NCBI RefSeq assembly: GCF_023073315.1
Contig: NZ_JADPJH010000002.1
Coordinates: forward strand, 124,001 to 188,000
Direction: 5' to 3'
Length of the DNA stretch: 64,000 nucleotides
Source: Bradyrhizobium sp. 1
GTDB taxonomy: Bacteria; Pseudomonadota; Alphaproteobacteria; Rhizobiales; Xanthobacteraceae
A program made the translations under genes and the position numbers. The notes beneath the pieces are model-generated. The model was not told the DNA's origin. It worked only from the letters and a program-made list of their open reading frames with translations, and ran no database searches. Positions 27,508 to 36,202 of the stretch are shown here, piece after piece; position 1 is the stretch's first letter; each line of letters opens with the position of its first letter.

Positions 27508-28799
27508 CCGTGCTCCGCGTCGGCGATATCGAGGCCGTGGTCGAGCGCATCCAGCAGCAGCGTCGCTTCCCGCTCGGAGATCACCAGTGGCGGCGCCAGG
27601 AATAGCGAGGTCTGCTCGCCGCTGGTGCCGATCACCGCGCCGGCTTCCAGCGCACGCTCCGCGACGCGCGAGGCGATCGGCACCTCAGTGGTGTCGGCAC
27701 GCCAGGTGCGCCAGTCCGGGCCGTGCAGCTCCACCGTCCAGTGCAGCCCCTGCCCCGCCACGCGCTGCACGCTCGGATGCTTTTGCGCGATCGCGAGCAG
27801 GCGACGTGTGAACAGCCTTTCGAGCTTTTGGACATGCTCGAGAATCTTGTCGTCGGTGATGACCCTCAGATAAGCGCTGACCGCGGCCATGCTGATGGGA
27901 TGGCCGCGCAGCGTGCCGTAGTTCTGCCAGCTCGAACCCCTGAGCCGCTCGACGATGTCTTTCGACACCACCACCGCAGCGACAGCCGCCGCACCGCCGC
28001 CGAGCGACTTTCCGAGCGTGACGATGTCGGGGCGGCTTTCGGCGCCCTGGAACGCGAACCAGCGTCCCGCGCGGCCTGCGCCGGTCACGACCTCGTCCGC
28101 GATCCAGTACGAGCCTGCCTGCCGTGCGCACCGTGCCACCTCGTCCTGATAGGCGCCGTCGTAATAGATGCCGCCTTGCGTGTAATCGATGATCGTCGCC
28201 GCGGTGTCCGAGAGCAGCCGCCCGGCATCCGCCAGATATTCGCTCGGCGGGCTGTTGTTGGCCGGCGCACCATAGATCCCACCATCAGGCGCGGGCAAAA
28301 CTCGCACTGGCGCCATCGGAGCCGGCAGCTTCGAACCACCCGCGTGCACCGCGAGCCCGCCATGCCATTGCGGCTGCACGGTCATGCTGCGCGACAGTCC
28401 GGTGATGCCGTGATAGGCGCGCTCGCGCGTCGCCAATGCAGAGCGCTGCGTCAGCGCCTGGCACAGCGACAGCGCCATATCGTTGGCCTCGCTGCCGCTG
28501 ATGCAGAAGCGGACAGCACCGACCCAATCCTCTTCACCTTTGAAGGCGGTGGACATCAGATCGTCCGCGGCCTGCTCGCGTCCGACCCAGGTCCAGCCTT
28601 CGTTCACGACGGGCGTATCGGCCGCGCGGCGGATTGCTTCCACCATCGCGGGATGGCGATGGCCGAGCCCGCCGCCGGTGTTGCTGCCGTCGATCAGTTT
28701 GCGGCCATCCGACAAATGGAAATAGACGCCCTCGCCGCCGACCACGGCCATGGGCGCAGCTTCGCCCGCATTCAGTCCGGTTCGCAACAATTTGCTCAT
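27504..28799 (-). CDS. aspartate aminotransferase family protein, class III (PLP-dependent)
   Basis: A 431-residue class-III aminotransferase. The PLP lysine is K264 in TLGKSLGGGAA, the D235-E236 pair (WIADEVVTG) binds the pyridine nitrogen, and the phosphate loop is SGSEAN at 101-106. The family includes omega-amino acid:pyruvate transaminases and glutamate-1-semialdehyde aminomutase. The start at 28799 gives a protein of normal length. It lies 11 bases after hyuB and overlaps the acyl-CoA ligase. An attractive role is removal of the amino group from the amino acid released by the hydantoin and carbamoyl hydrolases. Confidence 0.9.
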   Translation of the reverse strand: MSKLLRTGLNAGEAAPMAVVGGEGVYFHLSDGRKLIDGSNTGGGLGHRHPAMVEAIRRAADTPVVNEGWTWVGREQAADDLMSTAFKGEEDWVGAVRFCISGSEANDMALSLCQALTQRSALATRERAYHGITGLSRSMTVQPQWHGGLAVHAGGSKLPAPMAPVRVLPAPDGGIYGAPANNSPPSEYLADAGRLLSDTAATIIDYTQGGIYYDGAYQDEVARCARQAGSYWIADEVVTGAGRAGRWFAFQGAESRPDIVTLGKSLGGGAAAVAAVVVSKDIVERLRGSSWQNYGTLRGHPISMAAVSAYLRVITDDKILEHVQKLERLFTRRLLAIAQKHPSVQRVAGQGLHWTVELHGPDWRTWRADTTEVPIASRVAERALEAGAVIGTSGEQTSLFLAPPLVISEREATLLLDALDHGLDIADAEHG

Positions 28800-28810
28800 C
28801 GCGGGTCCCC

Positions 28811-30391
28811 TCACTCTGCGGCCACGGCGCCGTAGCCACCGCCGCCGCACATCTCGATGGTGACGAGATCGTCTTGCTGCAACACCAGGTTCGACTTGCC
28901 GTCGATCGCAACATTGGCACCCTGCCTGACAAGCGAGATGCGGCAGGCCTTGCCGGGCAAGCCGCCCTGCATGCCGAACGGCGCAATTACCATGCGCTCG
29001 ATGCAAGTGGTCAGGTGCATCGACGGCGCCAGGATGCGGTAGGTGCGAACGGAGCCGTCGCCGCCGCGATGCGCCCCCGCGCCGCCGGAATTCCAGCGAA
29101 TGGCCTGCTGCTCGAGGCGGATCGCGTAGCTCGCCTCGATCACCTCGACCGGCGTGTTCGAGGTATTTGAGAGATGCACCCGGGTCGCCGACATGCCGGC
29201 CCGATCGTGCCGCGCGCCCTCGCCGCCACCGTGGACCTCGTAGAGCATCTTCCAGGAGCCGTTTGGCCGCGGCTCGGCAAAAAATAAGACGCCGGCGGTG
29301 GTCGCGCCGCCAGCCGACAGGCGTTCGGGAATGGTGTCCTGCATCGCACGAAAAATCGCATCGACGATGCGCATCGACGTCTCGTGGTTTCCGGCGGCAA
29401 CGGAGGCCATCCAGCCCGGCTCCAGGATCGAGCCCGGGCGCGTGATGATGGTCAGCGGCCGCAGCGCACCCGCATTCTGATGCATGTCGCGCCCGCTCAT
29501 GATGCGCGCGGCATAGGCGACAGCCGAGCGCGCCATGAATGGCGTGGTATTGCAGAAATTCGAGACGCGGTCGCAGCTTCCCGAAAGATCGAAGGTCGCT
29601 TCATCACCCGCGATGGTGATCTTGACATGGATGCGCGCGGGCGCGTCGTTCACGCTGCCGTCGTCGAGATGATCCTCGCCCTCATAGACGCCGTCCGGCA
29701 GCGCGCGGATCGCTTCGCGCATCTCGATTTCGGAGAGATCGTGCAGGCGCGACTGCGTCGCTGTGAAGATCGCCTTGCCATGCTCGCGGCAGAGTTCGAC
29801 GATACGCTTCTCGCCAGCTTTCGTCGCCGCGATCTGCGCCAGAAGATCACCCTCGCAGGATTCAGGGTCGCGAACATTGGCCTTGAGCAGTTGCACGATC
29901 GGCGTATTGACGCCGGCCGCGGTCGCGATCAGCACCGGCGGAATCCGCATCGCCTCCTGGAAGGTGTCGATCGCCTTGGCGAAATAGCTGCCGGGCCAGG
30001 TGCCGCCGATATCGGGCCAGTGCGCGAGGCTGACCGCGAACGCCACGATGTCGCCGTCGACGAACACGGGCCGCACCACCTTGACATCGTTGAGATGATT
30101 GCCGCCGAGCGCGCCGACATTGTAGATCACCACGTCGCCGTCATTCAGGCTGTCGCGCGGCACGACCTTCAGCAGTTCGGGAATGGTGTAGGCCATCGCG
30201 CCGAGATGGATCGGGATGTCGCGGCCCTGCCCGACCAGACCGCCGTGACCATCCGTGATCGCCGACGACAAATCGCCAGCCTCGCGCAACAGCGGCGAGC
30301 GCGCTGAGCGTGTCATGACCAGGCTCATTTCCTCGGCCGCGGCCGAGAGCCCGTGCCTGATGACTTCGACGACAAACGGATCGAGCTTCAT
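28811..30391 (-). CDS. hyuB: hydantoinase B / oxoprolinase B-type subunit
   Basis: A 526-residue HyuB protein, one half of the ATP-dependent hydantoinase/N-methylhydantoinase/oxoprolinase complex. The opening MKLDPFVVEVIRHGLSAAAEEMSLVMTRSA is typical, as are GDLSSAITDGHGGLVGQG and GALGGNHLNDVKVVRPVF further on. The start ATG overlaps the hyuA stop by four bases. Family members open cyclic amides or act as acetophenone/acetone carboxylase subunits. The surrounding carbamoylases and cyclic hydantoinase favour a hydantoin-like substrate. Confidence 0.92.
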   Translation of the reverse strand: MKLDPFVVEVIRHGLSAAAEEMSLVMTRSARSPLLREAGDLSSAITDGHGGLVGQGRDIPIHLGAMAYTIPELLKVVPRDSLNDGDVVIYNVGALGGNHLNDVKVVRPVFVDGDIVAFAVSLAHWPDIGGTWPGSYFAKAIDTFQEAMRIPPVLIATAAGVNTPIVQLLKANVRDPESCEGDLLAQIAATKAGEKRIVELCREHGKAIFTATQSRLHDLSEIEMREAIRALPDGVYEGEDHLDDGSVNDAPARIHVKITIAGDEATFDLSGSCDRVSNFCNTTPFMARSAVAYAARIMSGRDMHQNAGALRPLTIITRPGSILEPGWMASVAAGNHETSMRIVDAIFRAMQDTIPERLSAGGATTAGVLFFAEPRPNGSWKMLYEVHGGGEGARHDRAGMSATRVHLSNTSNTPVEVIEASYAIRLEQQAIRWNSGGAGAHRGGDGSVRTYRILAPSMHLTTCIERMVIAPFGMQGGLPGKACRISLVRQGANVAIDGKSNLVLQQDDLVTIEMCGGGGYGAVAAE

Positions 30392-32397
30392 GCCGCCCTC
30401 CGCGTCAGGAACAGATTGCCTGAGACATCCGGTTTGGCTTGCCAGCCGGGCGGCACCACCACGGTGGACCATGCGTCCTCGATGATGGCGGGGCCGCTGA
30501 CGATGTCGGTCAACGAGGCGCGATCGATGATCGCGGTAGCTGCATCGTGGAGGCCATCGAACGAGCAGATGCGCTTGCCGGTGGAAACCGATCTCACCGC
30601 AGTCGCCGGCCGGCCGACGACGGTCGTCGATGGGCGGCGTGCCTGCACGCGCACGGATTCGATGACGCAGGGCTCGCTGGTCGCATAGCCGAACAGCTCG
30701 TGATGCCTTGCCAAAAAGCCCTTCTTCAGCAGCGCCACATCAAGCGGCAGGGTGAAGGGCACCGGAATGGCATCGTTCTGCGCAGCATAACGCATCAGCG
30801 CAACGAGCTCGACCTGGATCTCGGCCTGTGCAACGCCGTTGGCGATCAGCGGCGCGGAGGCATCGTCGATCAGCGTCACGATTCGTTCCGATACCCGGGC
30901 GAGATCGATGCCGTCGAGGGCGGCGCGAAGAGTCTGCTGCTGGAGGAAGCTGAAATCGGCGGTGAGACAACCCAGCGCCGAGAACGCGCTCGACGCGCTG
31001 GGCACGACGACCTCTGCGATACCGTAGAGATCGGCAAGACCTGCGGCATGCATCGGACCGCCGCCGCCGAACGCGAGCAGCGTGCAATCGCGGCCGTCGA
31101 CGCCGCGTTCGACCGTGACGCGGCGCAGCGCGCGGGCCATGGTCGCGTTGGCGACCTTGATGATGCCGAGCGCGGTTTCGGTCAGGCTCAGCCCCAACGC
31201 CCGCGCGATCGGCTCGATCACGCGCTTGGCTGCGTCGATGTCGATGCCGATGCGATCGCCAAGTTTCGTCTCGGGATTGAGATAGCCGAGCACGGCATTG
31301 GCATCGGTAATGGTCGGTTTGGTGCCGCCGCGGCCATAGCAGGCCGGGCCCGGCTCGGAGCCTGCGCTCTCCGGTCCGACCGTGAGGCCGCCGGGACCAT
31401 TGCGAACGATCGATCCGCCGCCTGCCCCGATCGAATGAACCGCAAGCATCGGCTGGCGCAGCGGCTTGTCGCCGAGCATGCGGCCGTCGGTCATCTCGGC
31501 CTGGCCGTCGACGATCAGGCAGACATCCGTCGTGGTGCCGCCCATGTCGAAGGTCAACATGCGCGATGTACCGAGCTGACGCGCGATGCTGACGGAGGCC
31601 GAGACGCCGGCGGCCGGGCCCGACATCGCCATCACCAGTGGCCGCCGTTTCACGGCCGAGATCGGGATCATGGCGCCGGCCGAATGAAAAACCTGCAAGC
31701 CGGGGCCGATCGGCAGCCGCTGCTCCAGCTCGCTGAGATATTCGACCGCGATCGGCATCGCGGCGGCGTTAAAGACGGTCGCCGAGGTCCGCTCGTATTC
31801 GCGCGCCTCGGGATTGACCTCATGCGACAGCGAAACGTGGGCGACGACATTCTTGAGGCGCTCGCCCAGCATCTTTTCGTGGACCGGATTGGCATAGGCG
31901 TGAAGCAGGGCGACTGCGACGCTCTGAACGCCGGTCTGCTTCAGCCAGACCACCAGACGCTCAATCTCGGCCTCGTCGAGTGCTTTCAGCACCTGCCCCT
32001 CGTGATCGAGGCGTTCGGCTAGCCCAAAGCATCGCTCAGGCGGCACCAAAGGCTGTGATTTCGGCGGAATATCGAGGCGATAGAGATCGCGGCGGCGATA
32101 GCGCGCGATCTCCAGCACATCGGAAAACCCTTCCGTCGCGACTAGCGCCACCTTCGGCAGCCGGTTCTCGACAATGGCATTGGTCACGCGGGTGGTGCCG
32201 TGGACGAAGCGCTTGACCTCGCTCTTGCGCAGGCCCACCGCCTCGATCGCTTCCAGCATCGCCTGTACCGGCGCATCGGGGCGCGACGGCACTTTCGCGA
32301 TCCGCGCTTCAGCGGAGTCACGCCTGATGGCGATGATGTCGGTGAAGGTGCCACCGATATCGGTGCCGACTTCCCAGTGATTGTCCGAAGAGCTCAT
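30388..32397 (-). CDS. hyuA: hydantoinase A / oxoprolinase A-type subunit
   Basis: A 669-residue HyuA protein that binds ATP through an actin-like fold. The N-terminal GTDIGGTFTDII (11-22) and the central LTFDMGGTTTDVCLI are the two phosphate motifs. IGAGGGSIVRNGPGGLTVGPESAGSEPGPACYGRGG is the signature of the family. I chose ATG 32397; the frame could also begin at a GTG two codons upstream. It heads the hyuA-hyuB-aminotransferase-ligase operon and probably continues into the carbamoylase and flavin reductase-like genes. The 416-base stretch upstream contains its control region. Confidence 0.92.
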   Translation of the reverse strand: MSSSDNHWEVGTDIGGTFTDIIAIRRDSAEARIAKVPSRPDAPVQAMLEAIEAVGLRKSEVKRFVHGTTRVTNAIVENRLPKVALVATEGFSDVLEIARYRRRDLYRLDIPPKSQPLVPPERCFGLAERLDHEGQVLKALDEAEIERLVVWLKQTGVQSVAVALLHAYANPVHEKMLGERLKNVVAHVSLSHEVNPEAREYERTSATVFNAAAMPIAVEYLSELEQRLPIGPGLQVFHSAGAMIPISAVKRRPLVMAMSGPAAGVSASVSIARQLGTSRMLTFDMGGTTTDVCLIVDGQAEMTDGRMLGDKPLRQPMLAVHSIGAGGGSIVRNGPGGLTVGPESAGSEPGPACYGRGGTKPTITDANAVLGYLNPETKLGDRIGIDIDAAKRVIEPIARALGLSLTETALGIIKVANATMARALRRVTVERGVDGRDCTLLAFGGGGPMHAAGLADLYGIAEVVVPSASSAFSALGCLTADFSFLQQQTLRAALDGIDLARVSERIVTLIDDASAPLIANGVAQAEIQVELVALMRYAAQNDAIPVPFTLPLDVALLKKGFLARHHELFGYATSEPCVIESVRVQARRPSTTVVGRPATAVRSVSTGKRICSFDGLHDAATAIIDRASLTDIVSGPAIIEDAWSTVVVPPGWQAKPDVSGNLFLTRRAA

Positions 32398-32405
32398 GTG
32401 CACAG

Positions 32406-32489
32406 TCAGCTACGGATGACGTCCAGACCGAACGCCGGGTCCTTGCCGTCCATCGCAACATCCAACGCCAAACCGAGACCGCTCATCAT
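32406..32489 (-). CDS. possible 27-residue peptide directly upstream of hyuA
   Basis: A short frame starting MMSGLGLALDVAMDGK and ending GLDVIRS, with an AGGGG Shine-Dalgarno a few bases upstream. Its stop lies eight bases before the hyuA ATG. It is acidic and leader-like in size. I recognise no family. It might be a translated leader or chance. The second ATG (32486) has the better ribosome-binding-site spacing. Confidence 0.3.
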   Translation of the reverse strand: MMSGLGLALDVAMDGKDPAFGLDVIRS

Positions 32490-32813
32490 GCATCCCCTGT
32501 CATGCCACCATGAGCGAGCGTGCGACAGAGCGATGGGCTCGGGATAGGGCCAGACTTGTCGCAAACCGCTAGACCAGCGCGTGCACGCCGCCGCGCGCCG
32601 CGCCACCTGCTGCACGTTTTGGAGCAGCGCTGCCTGCGCAGAGTGCACACCGCTCTGCACGAGACACGTGCGGCGCACCACGGAATTTTCCGAGTAAATC
32701 GTCAGACTCGCTGCACTGCAATCCGATCGCCTCAAATCGCCTGTCTATTTTGCAGGCGATCGGACGGCAGCGCGGGATAGCCACATGCCTAGGAGCTATG
32801 CATACCGGTCGGC
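32490..32813. other. gene-free control region between the hyu operon and the MocR-type gene
   Basis: This 324-base stretch encodes no convincing protein on either strand. It should contain the hyuA promoter, possibly the target of the MocR-type regulator, and the 3' end of that regulator's transcript. The only clear structure is the nested inverted repeat at 32722-32764. A loose sigma-54-like minus-strand element (AGGCGATCGGATTGCA, 32717-32732) overlaps its left arm, but the -24 half is poor. Confidence 0.5.
32722..32764. terminator. nested inverted repeats downstream of the MocR-type gene
   Basis: TCCGATCGCCT at 32722-32732 pairs perfectly with AGGCGATCGGA at 32754-32764. A second copy of the left arm, TCGCCTG at 32737-32743, can pair instead with CAGGCGA at 32753-32759. 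The two stems exclude each other. There is no T-run, so it may be a terminator for the regulator gene, an operator, or an RNA switch in the hyu leader. Confidence 0.3.
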
Positions 32814-34358
32814 TCAGCCTCTCTTTATTGTACGAACAGTAAGAGAGGGTTTCGCCGGTCCCAATGGTGCGTTGCCGCTGCCGATGCAAGCCGCGATTCT
32901 CGCAAGCAGCGGCGCGGCATCCTCGACGCGCAGCCGGCCGTAGCCGAACACCAGCCCCTGCCGCGTCGGCGCTTCCAGAAAATTCTGCGACAACGGCTGC
33001 ACGTGGATACCGGCCTGCTTCAAGGTCGCGGCCGCCTCGCGGTCGCTCATCCGCGCCTGCATCGCGTTGGTGAACAGCGCCACCAGATGCAATCCGGTGA
33101 CGGCGGGGGACACGGTCAGATCGTCCGGCATCAGCGCCGCGATCGCATCGATCAGCGCCTTTCGCCTGCTGGCATAGATCCGCCGCATCCCGCGCAGATG
33201 CCGCAGCAAATGCCCTTCCCGCATGAACTCGGCCAGCGCGAGCTGCCCGATGCCTGACGTATGCACGTCGATGCGCGCGCGGCCCTTCGAAAAGCCGTCG
33301 ATGAAATGCCGGTTGGCGACCATGTATCCGAGCCGCAGGTTCGGCATCATGATCTTCGAAAAGGTGCCGAAATAGATCACCCGGCCCTCGCGATCGAGCG
33401 AGCGCAACGACGCGATCATGCTGTCCTGATGCCTGAACTCCGAATTGTAATCGTCCTCGATCACCCAGACGTCGTTCTTGTTGGCCCAATCCAGCAGCTC
33501 GAGACGCCGCTCCAGGCCCATGCTGATGCCGAGCGGATATTGATGCGACGGCGTGACGACGACCAGCTTCGCGCGCGGCGCTCGCCGAATCCCTTCCGAA
33601 ACGACCAGCCCCTTCTCGTCGACCGGAATCGGGACGAGTTTCGCGCCCGCCGCCGTGAGCGCCCACCGCGCCTCGACGAAGCCGGGCTCCTCGACCCAGA
33701 CCTCGTCGCCGGGATCGAGGATCATCCGGCTGCAGAAATCCAGTGCGCCTGAGGTGCCCGAGGTGACGACAACCTCTTTCGGCGAACAGACCAGACCGCG
33801 CACCGAGCCGAGGAAATTCGCGATCTCGGCACGCAGCCGCGGATGTCCCTCGGGCGGAAGATCAAGGCACTCGTGCTCTCTTGGATTTTGCCAGGTCTGG
33901 CGCAGCAGGCGCGACCAGTCCTTGAAAGGAAAGGTCGAGATGTCAGGCGCACCCGGGCTGAACTCCGACGGCCAGTTGGTCTCGTAGTCGAAGGCGAGCA
34001 GCGATCGCCAACGCTGCGACATATGCGCAGGCTTGGCCGTAGGCGACCTAGTGGACGGAGGCCCGACACGTGGTGTTGCAACGGACGCCACCATGACGCT
34101 GCCACGCGGCGTCGATTCAAGATAGCCCTCGGCATAGAGCAGATCCCAAGCGCTCAGCACCACCGTGCGCGAGCAGCCCAATTCCCGCGCAATCTCGCGC
34201 GAGCCCAGGAACTGCGTTCCGGCCGGAAAGGCGCCGCGCAAAACGCCGTCGCGGATATGAGCCGCGATCTGCAAATGCAGCGGCACGGCCGACGTCCGGT
34301 CGATATGCATCCCCGCAAGGGAGACGCGCTGGTGCGGCTGACGATCTCTGTCCATCAC
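32814..34358 (-). CDS. MocR/PdxR-type regulator: GntR winged helix fused to an aminotransferase-like domain
   Basis: A 514-residue fusion. Residues about 20-90 are a GntR winged helix (SREIARELGCSRTVVLSAWDLLYAEGYLESTPRGSVMV). From about 130 comes a fold-type I aminotransferase domain with D302-D303-Y304 and the PLP lysine K335 in GTFSKIMMPNLRLGY. Such proteins sense PLP or a PLP adduct and activate or repress neighbouring genes. The N-terminus is uncertain: ATG 34358, 34355 or 34310 are all possible, and the last gives a conventional MHIDRTSAVPLHLQI opening. Its place directly upstream of hyuA suggests control of the hydantoin operon and its PLP-dependent aminotransferase. Confidence 0.88.
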   Translation of the reverse strand: MMDRDRQPHQRVSLAGMHIDRTSAVPLHLQIAAHIRDGVLRGAFPAGTQFLGSREIARELGCSRTVVLSAWDLLYAEGYLESTPRGSVMVASVATPRVGPPSTRSPTAKPAHMSQRWRSLLAFDYETNWPSEFSPGAPDISTFPFKDWSRLLRQTWQNPREHECLDLPPEGHPRLRAEIANFLGSVRGLVCSPKEVVVTSGTSGALDFCSRMILDPGDEVWVEEPGFVEARWALTAAGAKLVPIPVDEKGLVVSEGIRRAPRAKLVVVTPSHQYPLGISMGLERRLELLDWANKNDVWVIEDDYNSEFRHQDSMIASLRSLDREGRVIYFGTFSKIMMPNLRLGYMVANRHFIDGFSKGRARIDVHTSGIGQLALAEFMREGHLLRHLRGMRRIYASRRKALIDAIAALMPDDLTVSPAVTGLHLVALFTNAMQARMSDREAAATLKQAGIHVQPLSQNFLEAPTRQGLVFGYGRLRVEDAAPLLARIAACIGSGNAPLGPAKPSLTVRTIKRG

Positions 34359-34405
34359 GTGGAGGCGGCTGTTTGGAACGCGCGGCGATAGCCGCCGGCC
34401 TCCCC

Positions 34406-34936
34406 TCAGGATGGGCTAGAAGCGGATTCGGGTCCAGCCTCCGCCGGATCGGTCACCCCGACCGTGTGGTAGGCGCGGCCGAAATAGATCAGATTGTCGG
34501 TGCAGCCGGATCTCTGCAGCGCGACGACCCGGCAGAACAGCACGTCATGCGTGCCGACATTGACGATATCGGTAATCCGGCAGTCGAACGCAGCGGCACT
34601 ATCGGCCAGCACCGGCGCACCGGTTTCAAGTGTTGACCAATTGGCTGCGGCAAACCGTTCGTCGGCGGGCACCTTGCCGCCGAACAGGCGGGACAATTGC
34701 TCGTGCCGGGCCGAAAGCACGTTGACGCACACCACCTTGTTGCGCGTCACGCTGGCATAGGCGGAGGAGCCGCGGTTGATGCAGACCAGAAGCGTCGGCG
34801 GATCGTCGGTGACGCTGCACATCGCCGATGCGGTAAATCCGGCGCGGCCCGCGCTGCCGTCGGTCGTCACGATGTTGACGGCGGCACCAAGACAGGCCAT
34901 CGCGTCACGGTAGTCCTGAGGGGCGACGTCCTGCAT
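34406..34936 (-). CDS. flavin reductase family protein (RutF/HpaC type)
   Basis: A 176-residue NAD(P)H:flavin oxidoreductase. The core AVNIVTTDGSAGRAGFTASAMCSVTDDPPTLLVCINRGSSAY (about 18-60) is characteristic of the small reductase of two-component monooxygenases, including RutF of pyrimidine breakdown. The start at 34936 gives the usual short N-terminus and lies eight bases after the carbamoyl hydrolase stop. It is the last gene of the five-gene operon starting at 39028. It is a plausible source of reduced FMN for the monooxygenase at 44301-45605. Confidence 0.88.
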   Translation of the reverse strand: MQDVAPQDYRDAMACLGAAVNIVTTDGSAGRAGFTASAMCSVTDDPPTLLVCINRGSSAYASVTRNKVVCVNVLSARHEQLSRLFGGKVPADERFAAANWSTLETGAPVLADSAAAFDCRITDIVNVGTHDVLFCRVVALQRSGCTDNLIYFGRAYHTVGVTDPAEAGPESASSPS

Positions 34937-34944
34937 CAATGTCC

Positions 34945-36198
34945 TCACGCCTCGATCGCAGGCGCAGATACGAGTCCGCACAGCACCTGCGCCAGCACGG
35001 AGGCGCCGGCCGCGACATGATCGGGCTCGGCCCATTCATGCTCGACGTGGCTCGCCCCGTCGCGGCACGGAATGAAGATCATCGCCGCTGGGCAGATCTT
35101 TGCGAGATGGCGGGCGTCGTGACCGGCGGCCGATAGAATGGCCATGGCGGAGTGCCCCTGCTCGCGCGCGGCTTCTGCGATGCTGGCCCGCAGCTGCGGA
35201 TCGAAAGCGTTCGATGGCGCATCGACGAGCGGCGTCACCGTGACTGTACAAGGCGGGGCGTTCTCCCGGCAGAGAGCCATGATGCGCGCACCGGCGGCAT
35301 CGAGCACTGCATTGTCAGGGTGGCGTAGATCGATGCTGAAGCTGACACGCGACGGCACCACCGACGGCGCGTTCGGCACGACCGCAATCCGGCCGATAGT
35401 GAATTTGATGTCGGCATCGATGGCGCCGATCTCAGCATGGAGCACTGAGGCCATCCGTGCAAAGGCCGCAAGCGCATCCCGCCTCTCTGACTGCGCGAGC
35501 GTGCCGGCGTGGCCCTCGGCGCCCTCGACGACCACCTGAAAAGTCTTCTTGCCCTGGATGCCAGTGACCACCCCGATCGTGCAGTCGGCGGCCTCCAGCA
35601 GCGGCCCCTGCTCGATGTGCAATTCGAGATAGGCCCCAGTGGCAAAACCGAGCGGCCTGTGCGGCAGATCAGGAAAAGCCTGGTGGAGGCGATCGAGCGC
35701 TTCGCCGACACTGACGCCGTCAGCATCGCGCGCGGCGCGGATCGCATCCATATCGCGTTCCCCGGTAAAGGCCTCCGAGCCCATCATGCCCGGGCCGAAG
35801 CGCGAGCCTTCCTCATTCATCCAGGCGACAACGATGACGTCGCGCGCGGGCTTGTCGCCCTGCTCGGCGAGCGACACCACAGCCTCCAGCGCCGCCATCA
35901 CGCCCGCCGCACCGTCGAATTTGCCGCCGGTCGGCTGGCTGTCGAGATGACTGCCAAGGAGAAACGGTGGCGCGGAGCGATCGCGGCCGGCCAGCGTCAA
36001 AAACAGGTTTGCCGCCGCATCCGTCGACGGCGTCAAACCCGCTTCAACCGCCCAGCCGATCACGCGGCGCCATGCGGCGATCTCGCCGTCGCTCAGCGCC
36101 TGTCGATTGACCCCGCCGGCAGGCGTCTCGCCGATCTCGGCAAGCGACATCAAGCGCGTCCAGAGCCGATCTGCGTTGATCAAGGTGCCCGATCCCAT
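34945..36198 (-). CDS. Zn-dependent amidase/hydantoinase family: N-carbamoyl-L-amino acid hydrolase
   Basis: A 417-residue M20-type binuclear metallohydrolase of the HyuC/AmaB/allantoate amidohydrolase group. Metal and catalytic residues are H84 and D86 (GSHLDSQPTGG), D95 (KFDGAAGV), E129-E130 (WMNEEGSRF) and H194 (LELHIEQGP), plus a C-terminal histidine in HVEHEW. These enzymes hydrolyse ureido groups, typically N-carbamoyl-L-amino acids, ureidopropionate or allantoate. It is 4 bases from the alpha/beta hydrolase gene. It supplies the L-selective counterpart to the D-carbamoylase at 24786. Confidence 0.9.
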   Translation of the reverse strand: MGSGTLINADRLWTRLMSLAEIGETPAGGVNRQALSDGEIAAWRRVIGWAVEAGLTPSTDAAANLFLTLAGRDRSAPPFLLGSHLDSQPTGGKFDGAAGVMAALEAVVSLAEQGDKPARDVIVVAWMNEEGSRFGPGMMGSEAFTGERDMDAIRAARDADGVSVGEALDRLHQAFPDLPHRPLGFATGAYLELHIEQGPLLEAADCTIGVVTGIQGKKTFQVVVEGAEGHAGTLAQSERRDALAAFARMASVLHAEIGAIDADIKFTIGRIAVVPNAPSVVPSRVSFSIDLRHPDNAVLDAAGARIMALCRENAPPCTVTVTPLVDAPSNAFDPQLRASIAEAAREQGHSAMAILSAAGHDARHLAKICPAAMIFIPCRDGASHVEHEWAEPDHVAAGASVLAQVLCGLVSAPAIEA

Positions 36199-36202
36199 CG
36201 AC

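Noticed and set aside
30439..32022. A 527-codon open frame on the plus strand
   Set aside because: It is antisense to hyuA, whose protein is unmistakable; the composition is typical of a mirror frame.
32717..32732. AGGCGATCGGATTGCA as a sigma-54 promoter for hyuA
   Set aside because: The -12 box and spacing fit, but the -24 box has four mismatches and the leader would be over 300 bases. The element is better explained by the inverted repeat there.
32818..32848. Hairpin CCTCTCTT with AAGAGAGG as a terminator
   Set aside because: It lies within the last codons of the MocR-type gene, has a bulge, and no T-run follows the stop.
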